From Gammaproteobacteria bacterium (lineage in GTDB: Bacteria > Pseudomonadota > Gammaproteobacteria > Immundisolibacterales > Immundisolibacteraceae): a stretch of DNA of 14,757 bases. Position 1 is the first letter of the stretch, and each line of letters begins with the position of its first letter. Both the position numbers and the translations under genes were made by a program. The notes beneath the pieces were generated by a model that saw only the letters and a program-made list of their open reading frames with translations, was not told the DNA's origin and did no database searches. Location: positions 1,245 to 16,001 of the forward strand of contig DQBD01000297.1 in assembly GCA_003526065.1 (NCBI GenBank), written 5' to 3'. Shown one piece after another: positions 8,041 through 14,757 of the stretch.

Positions 8041-9911
8041 GTCTGCTGCAGATTCTGGAGCCCGGCAGTGCCACGGAAACACCCGTTGCCCGTCGCCGCG
8101 CGGTGGGGATCGATCTCGGCACCACCCACTCCCTGGTCGCCACCATCGAAGCGGACGGCAGCAGCCGGATCCTGCGCGACGAGAACGGTGGCGCCCTGCT
8201 CCCCTCGGTGGTCTGTGTGCTGCCCGACGGGCAGGTTCAGGTCGGGCGGCCGGCGCAGGCCCTGGCCGGCACCCATCCGCAGACGACCTTCCGGTCCATC
8301 AAGCGGTTCATGGGTCGCGGCGCGGTCGATCTCAGCGAAGCGGGCACCCTGCCCTACGCCATCGTTCCCGGCGAAGGCACCGTGCGGTTTCAAAGCGCGC
8401 GCGGCCCGCTCTCGCCCGTGGAAATCTCGGCCGAAATCCTCAAGCTGCTGCGCCAGCGCGCCGAGCAGGCTCTGGGCGGCTCCGTCGAAGGCGCGGTGAT
8501 CACGCTGCCAGCCTACTTCGACGATGCCCAGCGCCAGGCCACGCGCGATGCCGCGCGGCTCGCCGGGATCGAGGTGCTGCGCCTGCTCAACGAGCCGACC
8601 GCCGCCGCCGTGGCCTATGGCCTGGACAATGCCAGCGAGGGGGTTTACGCCATCTACGATCTGGGCGGGGGCACCTTCGACCTGTCCATCCTGCGGCTGC
8701 GCCAGGGGGTGTTCGAGGTGCTTGCCACTGCCGGCAACACCGCGCTGGGCGGGGATGATTTCGATCGCCGTCTGGCCGAGTGGTTCATCTCCCAGATGGG
8801 ATTGACGCCTAATGCAGCGGGCTTCGGCGAACTGCTCACCCAGGCGCGCCAGGTCAAAGAGGCCCTGAGCGCGACCGAGGCGCTGGAAATCGCTCTGGAC
8901 ACCGGCGCGGACGCTCCCGTGGTGCATCGCATCACCCGCGCCCAGTTCGGCGAGATGACGGCCGATCTGGTGGACAAGACGCTGCGGCTCACCCGGCGCG
9001 CGCTGCGCGATGCCGGCTTCACACCCGATCAGGTCGATGGCGTGGTGCTGGTGGGCGGCGCCAGCCGCATGCCGCAGGTCCGCGCAGCGGTCGCCGAATG
9101 CTTTGGCCGGCCGCCCTTGACCGATCTCGATCCCGACCAGGTGGTGGCGCTGGGCGCCGCGCGCCAGGCCGACGTGCTGGCCGGCAATCGCCGCGATGGA
9201 GATGACTGGCTGCTGCTGGATGTGATTCCGCTGTCGCTCGGCATCGAGACCATGGGCGGACTGGTGGAGAAGATCATCCCGCGTAACAGCACCATCCCCA
9301 TCGCGCGGGCCCAGGATTTCACGACCTTCAAGGACGGCCAGGGCGCGATGAGCGTGCATGTGCTGCAGGGTGAGCGCGATCTGGCGGCCGATTGCCGCTC
9401 ACTGGCGCGCTTCGAGCTGCACGGCATTCCGCCCATGGCGGCCGGTGCCGCGCGCATCCAGGTGATGTTCCAGGTCGACGCCGACGGGCTGGTGAGCGTC
9501 TCAGCCACCGAACAGACCACGGGCGTCGCCGCCCAGGTGACCGTCAAGCCGTCCTACGGCCTCAGCGATGAGGAAATCACGCGCATGCTCGCCGATTCCC
9601 TCGCCCATGCCGGGGACGACGCGGCGGCGCGCATCCTGGTCGAGCAGAAGGTCGAGGCCGAGCGCCTGGTGGAGGCCACCCGTGCGGCCCTGAATACCGA
9701 CGGTGCGGCCTTGTTGACCGATGCCGAAGTCGCGGCGCTGCTCCAGGCCCTGCACGGGATGGAGCAGGCCATCACGGGCCATGACGGCAGCGCCATCAGC
9801 GCGGCCAAGGCGATGCTCGAGCCGCTCACCGATGCGTTTGCGGCGCGCCGCATGGATCACAACATCCGCACCGCACTGGCCGGGCGCCAGGTGGGCGAGC
9901 TTGGAGGCTGA
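8037..9911 (+). CDS. hscA: Fe-S assembly chaperone HscA (Hsp70 family)
   Basis: Specialised Hsp70 that binds the LPPVK motif of IscU and, with ATP, promotes release of the cluster. It has 624 residues (E. coli 616). The ATPase domain (about 20-395) shows GIDLGTT (24-30), DLGGGTFD (208-215) and VGGASRMP (339-346). The interdomain linker is [11 protein letters not shown] (395-405), and the substrate-binding and lid regions follow. I chose the ATG at 8037 because it overlaps the hscB stop and is followed by the family N-terminus ([10 protein letters not shown]). A longer in-frame reading from 7305 runs through hscB in a different frame and is not real. Confidence 0.96.
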   Translation: MSLLQILEPGSATETPVARRRAVGIDLGTTHSLVATIEADGSSRILRDENGGALLPSVVCVLPDGQVQVGRPAQALAGTHPQTTFRSIKRFMGRGAVDLSEAGTLPYAIVPGEGTVRFQSARGPLSPVEISAEILKLLRQRAEQALGGSVEGAVITLPAYFDDAQRQATRDAARLAGIEVLRLLNEPTAAAVAYGLDNASEGVYAIYDLGGGTFDLSILRLRQGVFEVLATAGNTALGGDDFDRRLAEWFISQMGLTPNAAGFGELLTQARQVKEALSATEALEIALDTGADAPVVHRITRAQFGEMTADLVDKTLRLTRRALRDAGFTPDQVDGVVLVGGASRMPQVRAAVAECFGRPPLTDLDPDQVVALGAARQADVLAGNRRDGDDWLLLDVIPLSLGIETMGGLVEKIIPRNSTIPIARAQDFTTFKDGQGAMSVHVLQGERDLAADCRSLARFELHGIPPMAAGAARIQVMFQVDADGLVSVSATEQTTGVAAQVTVKPSYGLSDEEITRMLADSLAHAGDDAAARILVEQKVEAERLVEATRAALNTDGAALLTDAEVAALLQALHGMEQAITGHDGSAISAAKAMLEPLTDAFAARRMDHNIRTALAGRQVGELGG

Positions 9912-9912
9912 C

Positions 9913-10251
9913 GTGACCCGACTCACCGTGTTGCCGCATCCCGAACTCTGTCCCGAGGGCGCCGAGGTCGAGGCCGCGCCCGGCGTGCGCCTGTCCGATG
10001 CCCTGCTCAAGGCGGGCGTGGAAATCGAACATGCCTGCGAGAAGGCCTGCGTGTGCACCACCTGCCATGTGGTGATCCGCAATGGTTTCGAATCCCTGCG
10101 TGCGGCCAGCGACGACGAGGAAGACCAGCTCGGCAAGGCCTGGGGACTCGAGCCGACCTCACGGTTGTCCTGCCAGGTGCGCGTACCGCAGAGCGGCGCG
10201 CTGGTGGTGGAAATCCCCCGCTACAGCCGGAACTTCGTGCGTGAACACTGA
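9913..10251 (+). CDS. fdx: ISC-type [2Fe-2S] ferredoxin Fdx
   Basis: Adrenodoxin-type ferredoxin that gives electrons for cluster assembly on IscU. It has 112 residues and is close to E. coli Fdx throughout (LTVLPHPELCPEGAEVE; KAWGLEPTSRLSCQ; VVEIPRYSRNFVREH). Ligands are Cys42, Cys48, Cys51 and Cys87; the extra conserved Cys46 is also present (EHACEKACVCTTC). The start is GTG at 9913, one base after the hscA stop, with GGAGG inside the hscA end and 5 bases upstream, so translation is coupled. Confidence 0.95.
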   Translation: MTRLTVLPHPELCPEGAEVEAAPGVRLSDALLKAGVEIEHACEKACVCTTCHVVIRNGFESLRAASDDEEDQLGKAWGLEPTSRLSCQVRVPQSGALVVEIPRYSRNFVREH

Positions 10252-10261
10252 GGCGCCTGTC

Positions 10262-10456
10262 ATGAAATGGACCGACGTGCTGCCGATTGCCCAATCCCTG
10301 GCCGATCATCACCCCGAGGTGGATCCGCGCGCGCTGCGCTTCACCGATTTGCACCGCTGGGTAACCGAGCTCGACGGCTTCGCGGATGATCCCACCCGTT
10401 CCAACGAGCGGGTGCTCGAAGCGATCCAGATGGCCTGGATCGAGGAAATGGACTGA
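10262..10456 (+). CDS. iscX: IscX, regulator of ISC assembly
   Basis: Small acidic protein, 64 residues, that binds IscS and iron and is thought to tune the rate of cluster assembly. The sequence follows the E. coli protein: MKWTDVLPIA, then VDPRALRFTDLHRWVTELDGFADDP, then SNERVLEAIQMAWIEEMD. GAGG lies 8 bases before the ATG, and the gap from fdx is 10 bases. It is the usual last gene of the gammaproteobacterial ISC operon; here one more ferredoxin gene follows after 44 bases. Confidence 0.94.
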   Translation: MKWTDVLPIAQSLADHHPEVDPRALRFTDLHRWVTELDGFADDPTRSNERVLEAIQMAWIEEMD

Positions 10457-10500
10457 ACGTGCTGTTTGTTAAGTATCTCTGCGTTTGAGGAGTTGCTGAA

Positions 10501-10809
10501 ATGTCCCTGCTCACCATCATGCCATCCGGAAAAACCATCGAGGCCGCCGAGGGGCAAACGCTGCTGGAGCTGATTCTGGCGGCCGGTGAATCCATCCCCC
10601 ACAAATGCGACGGTAATGCCAAATGCGGCAGCTGCCACATTTTCGTTCAGGCCGGACGCAAGAGCCTGTCGAAAATCAGCCCACTCGAAAACGAGAAGCT
10701 GGACAGCATCGTCGGCGTGGGGTCCAAGTCGCGCCTGGCCTGCCAGAGCCGCATCACCGGCACGGAAGACATCAACGTCGAGCTGCTCGGGTTCGCCTCC
10801 GGCTTCTGA
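10501..10809 (+). CDS. [2Fe-2S] ferredoxin, nif-associated (FdxD-like)
   Basis: A 102-residue plant-type/adrenodoxin-fold [2Fe-2S] ferredoxin. The ligands are Cys36, Cys42, Cys45 and Cys81 (HKCDGNAKCGSCHIF and RLACQSR), spacing C-X5-C-X2-C-X35-C. It differs clearly from the Fdx encoded at 9913, lacking its DLCP-like N-terminus and PRY tail, so it is not a simple duplicate. Similar ferredoxins occur in nif clusters (FdxD family) and may carry electrons to nitrogenase or to cofactor assembly; which partner applies here cannot be told. GAGGAG lies 8 bases before the ATG. The 44-base gap after iscX is AT-richer than its surroundings but shows no clear promoter, so it is probably the last gene of the sigma-54 operon. 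Confidence 0.92.
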   Translation: MSLLTIMPSGKTIEAAEGQTLLELILAAGESIPHKCDGNAKCGSCHIFVQAGRKSLSKISPLENEKLDSIVGVGSKSRLACQSRITGTEDINVELLGFASGF

Positions 10810-10824
10810 GTCCGTTCCACCGCA

Positions 10825-10848
10825 GCCGGGCCGATCCACTCGCCCGGC
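10825..10848 (+). terminator. Possible terminator hairpin after the ferredoxin
   Basis: GCCGGGC (10825-10831) and GCCCGGC (10842-10848) form a 7-bp GC-only stem around a 10-base loop, 16 bases after the ferredoxin stop. No U-tract follows, so it is a weak or factor-dependent terminator at best. It marks the likely end of the ISC operon. Confidence 0.4.
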
Positions 10849-10918
10849 CGCGCGTGACGCTTGCCGCGATTCCCCATCGCCGCAATTCGCGCTTGCAGGA
10901 CGCCGATCTTGACCGTCT

Positions 10919-10955
10919 GTTGGTCATTCCCGGCCTGATCTGCGCCTTGACCAAC
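10919..10955. promoter_or_regulatory. Inverted repeat, candidate operator of the toxin-antitoxin operon
   Basis: GTTGGTCA (10919-10926) and TGACCAAC (10948-10955) form a perfect 8-bp inverted repeat with a 21-base spacer. A third related motif, TTGACC, begins at 10909. The right arm overlaps a possible -35 element. Antitoxins of this type normally repress their own operon, so this is a reasonable operator. The rest of 10810-11008 shows no gene. Confidence 0.45.
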
Positions 10956-10976
10956 CTGCGTTGCTTTCGCTAACTT
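10947..10976 (+). promoter_or_regulatory. Weak sigma-70 promoter candidate for the toxin-antitoxin pair
   Basis: TTGACC (10947-10952) is a good -35 element. It is followed after 18 bases by TAACTT (10971-10976), a poor -10. A start near 10983 would leave about 26 bases before the chosen antitoxin ATG. Confidence 0.3.
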
Positions 10977-11008
10977 GTGACGAAATGGTTCAAAAGAACG
11001 GTGGAGTC

Positions 11009-11593
11009 ATGGCGACGGCCAAAGCAACGGATGATCGGTACTTCGAGCTTCATGGACTGAAATCACAAGCCCCGGAAGCGTTGAACCGGGCGCTGCAGGA
11101 CGCCATCAGTGCGATGCACGAGACGCTCTACGGCCCCTCGACCGAGGAACTGCCCGCTGAGGAGCAGGCCCTGCTGAAGGGCGCCGGCATGCGCATGGCC
11201 GAGCGCGCGGGCGCGCCCGATCCGTTGCTGGACTACGCCACGTGCTTCGCGGCGCTGCTCGACACCAGCCTGACCCCCGCCGAGGCCGCATTGCGCCTTG
11301 GCGTGACACCGACCCGGGTGCGCCAGCTGATCAGCGATGGCGCGCTGTACGCGTTTCGGGTCGACCGCAACCTGCGCATTCCGCTGTTCCAGTTTCAGGG
11401 AAACGGGCTGCTGCCGAATCTGGCACCGGTCAATGCCGCGCTGACCAGCGATCTCGACCCGGTCTCGGTATGGCGCTGGTTCAGCGCGCCGGATCCCGAG
11501 CTCGAGACCGAGGCCGGTCCGCTGAGTCCGCTGTCGTGGTTGAAATCCGGCCGTGATCCCGAGGTGGTGATTGCGATCGCCCGGCAGTTGTGA
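11009..11593 (+). CDS. Antitoxin with Xre/MbcA/ParS-like toxin-binding domain
   Basis: Probable antitoxin of a Xre-RES type II module, 194 residues from the ATG at 11009. The middle part is a helix-turn-helix like those of excisionases: LTPAEAALRLGVTPTRVRQLISDGALYAFRVDRNLRIP (88-125). The C-terminal part, DPVSVWRWFSAPDPELETEAGPLSPLSWLKSGRDPEVVIAIA (150-191), fits the toxin-binding domain that covers the RES active site. The N-terminal 80 residues are helical and I do not recognise them. The start is uncertain: GGAG lies only 2 bases before ATG 11009, and ATG 10985 (202 residues) is an alternative. It overlaps the toxin gene by four bases, so the two are coupled; it probably represses its own operon. 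Confidence 0.8.
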   Translation: MATAKATDDRYFELHGLKSQAPEALNRALQDAISAMHETLYGPSTEELPAEEQALLKGAGMRMAERAGAPDPLLDYATCFAALLDTSLTPAEAALRLGVTPTRVRQLISDGALYAFRVDRNLRIPLFQFQGNGLLPNLAPVNAALTSDLDPVSVWRWFSAPDPELETEAGPLSPLSWLKSGRDPEVVIAIARQL

Positions 11594-12225
11594 CGGCCCG
11601 GATTCCCGTCGAGCCGGACTCTGAGCGGCTCGCCGAACTCGACCCCGAGCTGCGGACGCTGCCGGCCGGCAGTCTGCTCTGGCGGGTTTATTTCCGCGCC
11701 GGCGCGCATCCGACACGATGGCGCGATTTTCGCCACTACGGCCCCGCCGACGCCCGTTTCGACCACCATCGCGATCTCCGACCCGGCTTGCAGGCCCAGG
11801 CCGTGATGTATCTGGCCGAAAGTCCCACGACCTGCCTCGCCGAAGTGTTCCAGAAAACCCGCGTCATCCATCGCGAAAGCCGTCAGCCCTGGCTGGTCGG
11901 GCTGCGTCTTGCCGCTGCGGTGGATTTGCTGGATCTGAGCGGTGCCTTTCCCACCCGCGCCGGCGCATCCATGGGCCTGATGAGCGGGCCGCGCTCGGTC
12001 GGGCGTAACTGGGCGCGGGGGTTCCATCGGGCCTATCCCGCAATCCACGGGCTGTATTACCCCTCCTCCATGCATGCCAACCGGCCCGCGCTGGTCCTGA
12101 ACGAACGCGCCGAAGCTGCTGGCGTCATTCCGGTCATTCCCCAGTTTCACCGCGCCCTGGCCGATCCGGCCCTGCTGGCCGTTCTCAAGAACGCCGCGCT
12201 GGACATCGGATTCGCTCTGGGGTGA
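11590..12225 (+). CDS. RES-domain toxin
   Basis: A 211-residue RES-domain protein. Toxins of this family studied elsewhere consume NAD+ and stop growth; the partner antitoxin blocks the active site. Visible family features are the early arginine (LLWRVYF, Arg32), the YLAESPTTCLAEVFQ motif (Tyr74, Glu85) and YYPSSMHANRPALVLNERA, with the late conserved serine (Ser159 or Ser160). The residues that give the family its name (Arg, Glu, Ser) therefore seem intact and the toxin is likely active. It starts at GTG 11590, overlapping the antitoxin stop (GTGA). The 199 bases downstream (12226-12424) hold only a weak hairpin and lead to the end of the convergent FIST gene. Confidence 0.85.
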   Translation: MTARIPVEPDSERLAELDPELRTLPAGSLLWRVYFRAGAHPTRWRDFRHYGPADARFDHHRDLRPGLQAQAVMYLAESPTTCLAEVFQKTRVIHRESRQPWLVGLRLAAAVDLLDLSGAFPTRAGASMGLMSGPRSVGRNWARGFHRAYPAIHGLYYPSSMHANRPALVLNERAEAAGVIPVIPQFHRALADPALLAVLKNAALDIGFALG

Positions 12226-12318
12226 TTTCCCCGGAAATGGCTACAAGGCCGACGATGGGACGCGTGGTGTGCCTTGCCGTCACCGCAGCGCGGAATCACC
12301 GGCATGCTCGGGGCTTAT

Positions 12319-12336
12319 CCCGCGATACGACGCGGG
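12319..12336. terminator. Weak hairpin between convergent genes
   Basis: CCCGCG and CGCGGG form a 6-bp stem with a 6-base loop between the RES toxin gene and the FIST gene, which end toward each other. There is no U-tract directly after it on either strand. It might help to end transcription, but the case is weak. I see no gene in the rest of this spacer. Confidence 0.2.
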
Positions 12337-12424
12337 TTGGGCGACGCATCGGATCTCAACGCGGTTTTATGCGCCGTCCTGTGCCGGGAATCGGCAGCAT
12401 CCAACCGTGCGTCCGCAAAAACCC

Positions 12425-13567
12425 TCAGCCGAACAGCAGCAGCACGCCGGTATAGCCGTAGAGTCGATCGTGGGCGATCTCACCATTGCAGAAAAAGCCA
12501 GCCAGCGGCACGTCCCCAAGCCGTTCCTGGATGATGGCGAGTTCGGCTGAACGGCGGCCAAACAGGCGCTCGCCGCGGCCGAGGCAGGAGAAATAGAGCC
12601 CGCCGCGAGGCGGCCCGGCGAGCCCGGCGCGGATCTCGTCGAGCATGCGCAACAGATCCTCGTGAGCGCTTTGGGTGTCGCGCCGGCAGAACAGGATGGA
12701 CTGGCCGGCTTGCACCAGATCGCCGATGACCAGCCGGCCCTGCTTGCGGTCGATGCCCAGCAGGTTGCGCACCAGGTAATCGCCCGTATCCGAACCAGCC
12801 ACGGGCAGTCCGATATGGACGCTCTGGAGATGATCCCGCAGATCGGGATCGGTGGCTTCGATGCCCAGCGCTTCGCACAGCACGTCCAGCGCCGGGCGAT
12901 GATCGAGCGAGGTGATGACGTTCCCCTCGCCCGCGGTGATCATATGGCGCGGTGCGTGGGCAGCGAGCGGCGCGCAACCCTGTGTGAGACGCACTGCGAG
13001 GGGCACAGCTGCCGAAAACACCACGCCGGACAGCTTGTCCTCGAAGGCGGCGCTGGCGAAGTGATAGCTTCGGGTGCGCGAGCTGGTGATGCCGCCTACC
13101 AGATAGCCGCTCGCGAGCCCGCCGCACAGTTCGGCGAGCTGGGCAGGCAGGGTTTCGTCATGGGATCCGGCGTGCACCAGCGCCAGATGGGCCGCATCGA
13201 ATCCGCTGGGCGTCTGGCTGTTCAATGCCGGCGGTGCCGCGGCCGGCGAGAACACCTGAAACTCGCCTTCCGCAAAGCCGCCCAGCATCACCACCACGGC
13301 CGGTTCGTCGAGATATTCGACCCCGGTGGCGAGAATCCCGACGCCGACCGAGCCGACCCAGTCCTCCACGCCCGTGGCCTGTTGCAGATAGCGCACGATG
13401 GCCCGGCCCGCCGGGGCGAGGTGATCGGTCACATAGACGAATCCCAGGTTGGCGCCGGGCGGTGGATCGCCGATTTGACGCAGTGCAGCTTCCACGGCGT
13501 CCTGCCAGTGTTCGTGCCGGCCGTGCCCCACCCGGAAATCCGTTCCTCGCCCCTGTGCCTGCTGCAT
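12425..13567 (-). CDS. FIST N- and C-domain protein
   Basis: A 380-residue protein made of a FIST_N region (about 35-220) and a FIST_C region (about 225-370), with no other output or membrane domain. FIST domains are sensory modules thought to bind small ligands such as amino acids. The strongest match is the C-terminal block: GGLYFSCLGRGERLFGRRS, then GDVPLAGFFCNGEIAH, then TGVLLLF. The N-terminal half has the family's GSVGVGIL and VVVMLGG segments. I see no signal peptide. The start is ATG 13567 with AGAGGA 9 bases upstream. It follows selO by 22 bases on the same strand, so they probably form an operon. The partner and ligand are unknown. Confidence 0.85.
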   Translation of the reverse strand: MQQAQGRGTDFRVGHGRHEHWQDAVEAALRQIGDPPPGANLGFVYVTDHLAPAGRAIVRYLQQATGVEDWVGSVGVGILATGVEYLDEPAVVVMLGGFAEGEFQVFSPAAAPPALNSQTPSGFDAAHLALVHAGSHDETLPAQLAELCGGLASGYLVGGITSSRTRSYHFASAAFEDKLSGVVFSAAVPLAVRLTQGCAPLAAHAPRHMITAGEGNVITSLDHRPALDVLCEALGIEATDPDLRDHLQSVHIGLPVAGSDTGDYLVRNLLGIDRKQGRLVIGDLVQAGQSILFCRRDTQSAHEDLLRMLDEIRAGLAGPPRGGLYFSCLGRGERLFGRRSAELAIIQERLGDVPLAGFFCNGEIAHDRLYGYTGVLLLFG

Positions 13568-13589
13568 CGTCCTGCGTCCTCTGGCGTGC

Positions 13590-14757
13590 TCAGCTCGAAC
13601 AACTCACCGTCAGGCCCGTCGCCCAGTCCGGTGGCGGCGCGGCATAGTGCGCAAGCTGCGGATGTTCGTCGAACGGTCGGCGCAGACAGGTGAGTACCTC
13701 GGCCACGCCATCAAAATCACCCTCGCGCGCCTGGCGGATGGCTGCCTCGGCCACCCAGTTGCGCAGCACATACTTGGGGTTGACGGCGCGCATGGCCGCC
13801 TGGCGCTCGGCGTCGACCGAGCCTTCAGCCGCCAGCCGCGCGCGCCAGCGGGTCAGGAAGGCGTCGCAGCCGGGCCGGTCGGCAAACAGATCGCGTACCG
13901 GCGCATCGATGCGGCGACGCGCCGCCGTCTCGACCGTTCCCGGAAGCTGGCTGAGCCCGCGGAAGAACGCGGGATAATCGGTCCGCCCCGCCTGCAAGAG
14001 GCCGAAGAGTGCATTGATGAGTTCGGTGTCGTCCGCACGCGCGGTGGCCAGGCCGAGCTTGGCGCGCATCAACTGCAGAAACCGCGCCTCGAACGCTGCC
14101 GGAAACGCCTCGTCGATGATCGTCTTGACCTCTTCCGGCCGGCCGATGAGCGCGCTCAAGGCATCACCCAGAACATAGAGATTCCAGTACGCCACGCGCG
14201 GCTGGGCGCGGTACTGGTAGCGGCCGGTGTGGTCGGAATGGTTGCAGATGTGGCCGGCGTCGAAGGCTTCCATGAAGCCGAACGGGCCGTAGTCCAGCGT
14301 CAGGCCGAGGATGGACATGTTGTCGGTATTCATCACCCCGTGCATGAAGCCCACGGCCTGCCAATGAGCCATGAGTTCGCCGGTGCGCTGCGCCACGTCG
14401 CGCAGCAAGGCGGCATAGGGCTGCGCGGCCTCACGCAGTGCCGGCCGGCAACGGTCGATGACATGATCGGCCAGGATGCGCAGTTCATCGGTGCGGTCGT
14501 GGGCGTGCCAGTGCTCGAAGGAGCCGAAACGCACGAAGCTGGGCGCAAGCCGCGTCACCACGGCGGCCGTTTCCTGCGTTTCACGCTGCACCGGCGTATC
14601 TGAGCCGACCACGCACAGGGCGCGGGTGGTGGGCACGCCCAGGGCGGCCATGGCCTCGGAAGCGAGAAACTCGCGGATCGAGGAACGCAGCACGGCGCGG
14701 CCGTCGGCAAAGCGCGAATACGGCGTGGGGCCGGCGCCCTTGAGCTGGATCTCCCAG
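13590..14757 (-). CDS. selO: Protein adenylyltransferase SelO (YdiU/UPF0061), 5' end outside window
   Basis: Pseudokinase-fold enzyme that transfers AMP from ATP to Ser, Thr or Tyr of target proteins, linked to redox stress responses in known cases. 388 residues are visible; the reading frame stays open to the window edge and about 90-100 N-terminal residues are missing. The visible start reads [30 protein letters not shown], the nucleotide-binding part. [13 protein letters not shown] (139-151) and DYGPFGF (155-161) are the catalytic and metal-binding motifs. The protein ends CSS, with Cys third from the end where animal SelO has selenocysteine. The GTG at 14693 is an internal valine, not the start. 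Confidence 0.95.
   Translation of the reverse strand, partial: WEIQLKGAGPTPYSRFADGRAVLRSSIREFLASEAMAALGVPTTRALCVVGSDTPVQRETQETAAVVTRLAPSFVRFGSFEHWHAHDRTDELRILADHVIDRCRPALREAAQPYAALLRDVAQRTGELMAHWQAVGFMHGVMNTDNMSILGLTLDYGPFGFMEAFDAGHICNHSDHTGRYQYRAQPRVAYWNLYVLGDALSALIGRPEEVKTIIDEAFPAAFEARFLQLMRAKLGLATARADDTELINALFGLLQAGRTDYPAFFRGLSQLPGTVETAARRRIDAPVRDLFADRPGCDAFLTRWRARLAAEGSVDAERQAAMRAVNPKYVLRNWVAEAAIRQAREGDFDGVAEVLTCLRRPFDEHPQLAHYAAPPPDWATGLTVSCSS

Noticed and set aside
7800..9359. Minus-strand open frame of 519 codons opposite hscB and hscA
   Set aside because: It is a shadow frame with no recognisable domain, while the plus-strand genes have all their motifs.
12222..12550. Several short plus-strand frames after the RES toxin
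   Set aside because: Three frames compete with no binding site and no similarity, and all run into the antisense of the FIST gene. I considered a decayed gene but could not support it.
12662..13693. Plus-strand open frame of 343 codons opposite the FIST gene
   Set aside because: The minus-strand frame carries clear FIST_C motifs; this frame shows none and crosses the FIST-selO gap.
13647..14603. Plus-strand open frame of 318 codons opposite selO
   Set aside because: It is antisense to a clear SelO with catalytic motifs and has no own domain.

Overview
The window reads as chromosomal DNA of a GC-rich, nitrogen-fixing proteobacterium. The gammaproteobacterial-type ISC gene order (iscS-iscU-iscA-hscB-hscA-fdx-iscX) and close matches to the known E. 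coli proteins suggest a gammaproteobacterium. Membership of the purple-sulfur or related Chromatiales is a guess that the sequence cannot prove.

Left block (1-4037, minus strand): nifH, nifD and nifK, the structural genes of a molybdenum nitrogenase, in the order nifHDK, with every cluster and cofactor ligand I checked in place. A GC-rich hairpin lies between nifH and nifD, alternative hairpins lie between nifD and nifK, and a perfect 22-bp palindrome covers the nifK stop codon.

Control region (4038-4472): a near-consensus sigma-54 promoter for nifH, an IHF-like site and two perfect NifA upstream activator sites (TGT-N10-ACA). A weaker sigma-54 promoter candidate faces the other way, toward a small receiver-like protein (4473-4871) that lacks the phosphoacceptor aspartate. 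The two activator sites lie at nearly the same distances from both predicted start points, about 115 and 145 bp.

Middle block (4919-10809, plus strand): a second NifA site and a perfect sigma-54 promoter precede a full ISC iron-sulfur assembly operon: iscS, iscU, an ErpA-type carrier, an IscA-type carrier, hscB, hscA, fdx, iscX and one more [2Fe-2S] ferredoxin. There is no iscR at its head. The main message of the window is that a complete ISC machine, chaperones included, appears to be wired to nitrogen-fixation control, where the better-known arrangement uses NifU and NifS. IscS would supply sulfur, IscU build clusters, HscB/HscA release them, Fdx provide electrons, and the two A-type carriers deliver clusters to nitrogenase proteins and their maturation factors.

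Right block (10810-14757): a type II toxin-antitoxin pair (Xre/MbcA/ParS-like antitoxin and RES toxin) with an inverted repeat upstream. Convergent to it is a probable two-gene unit on the minus strand, selO (5' end outside the window) followed by a FIST-domain protein. No tRNA, rRNA, CRISPR array, transposase or phage gene was seen.
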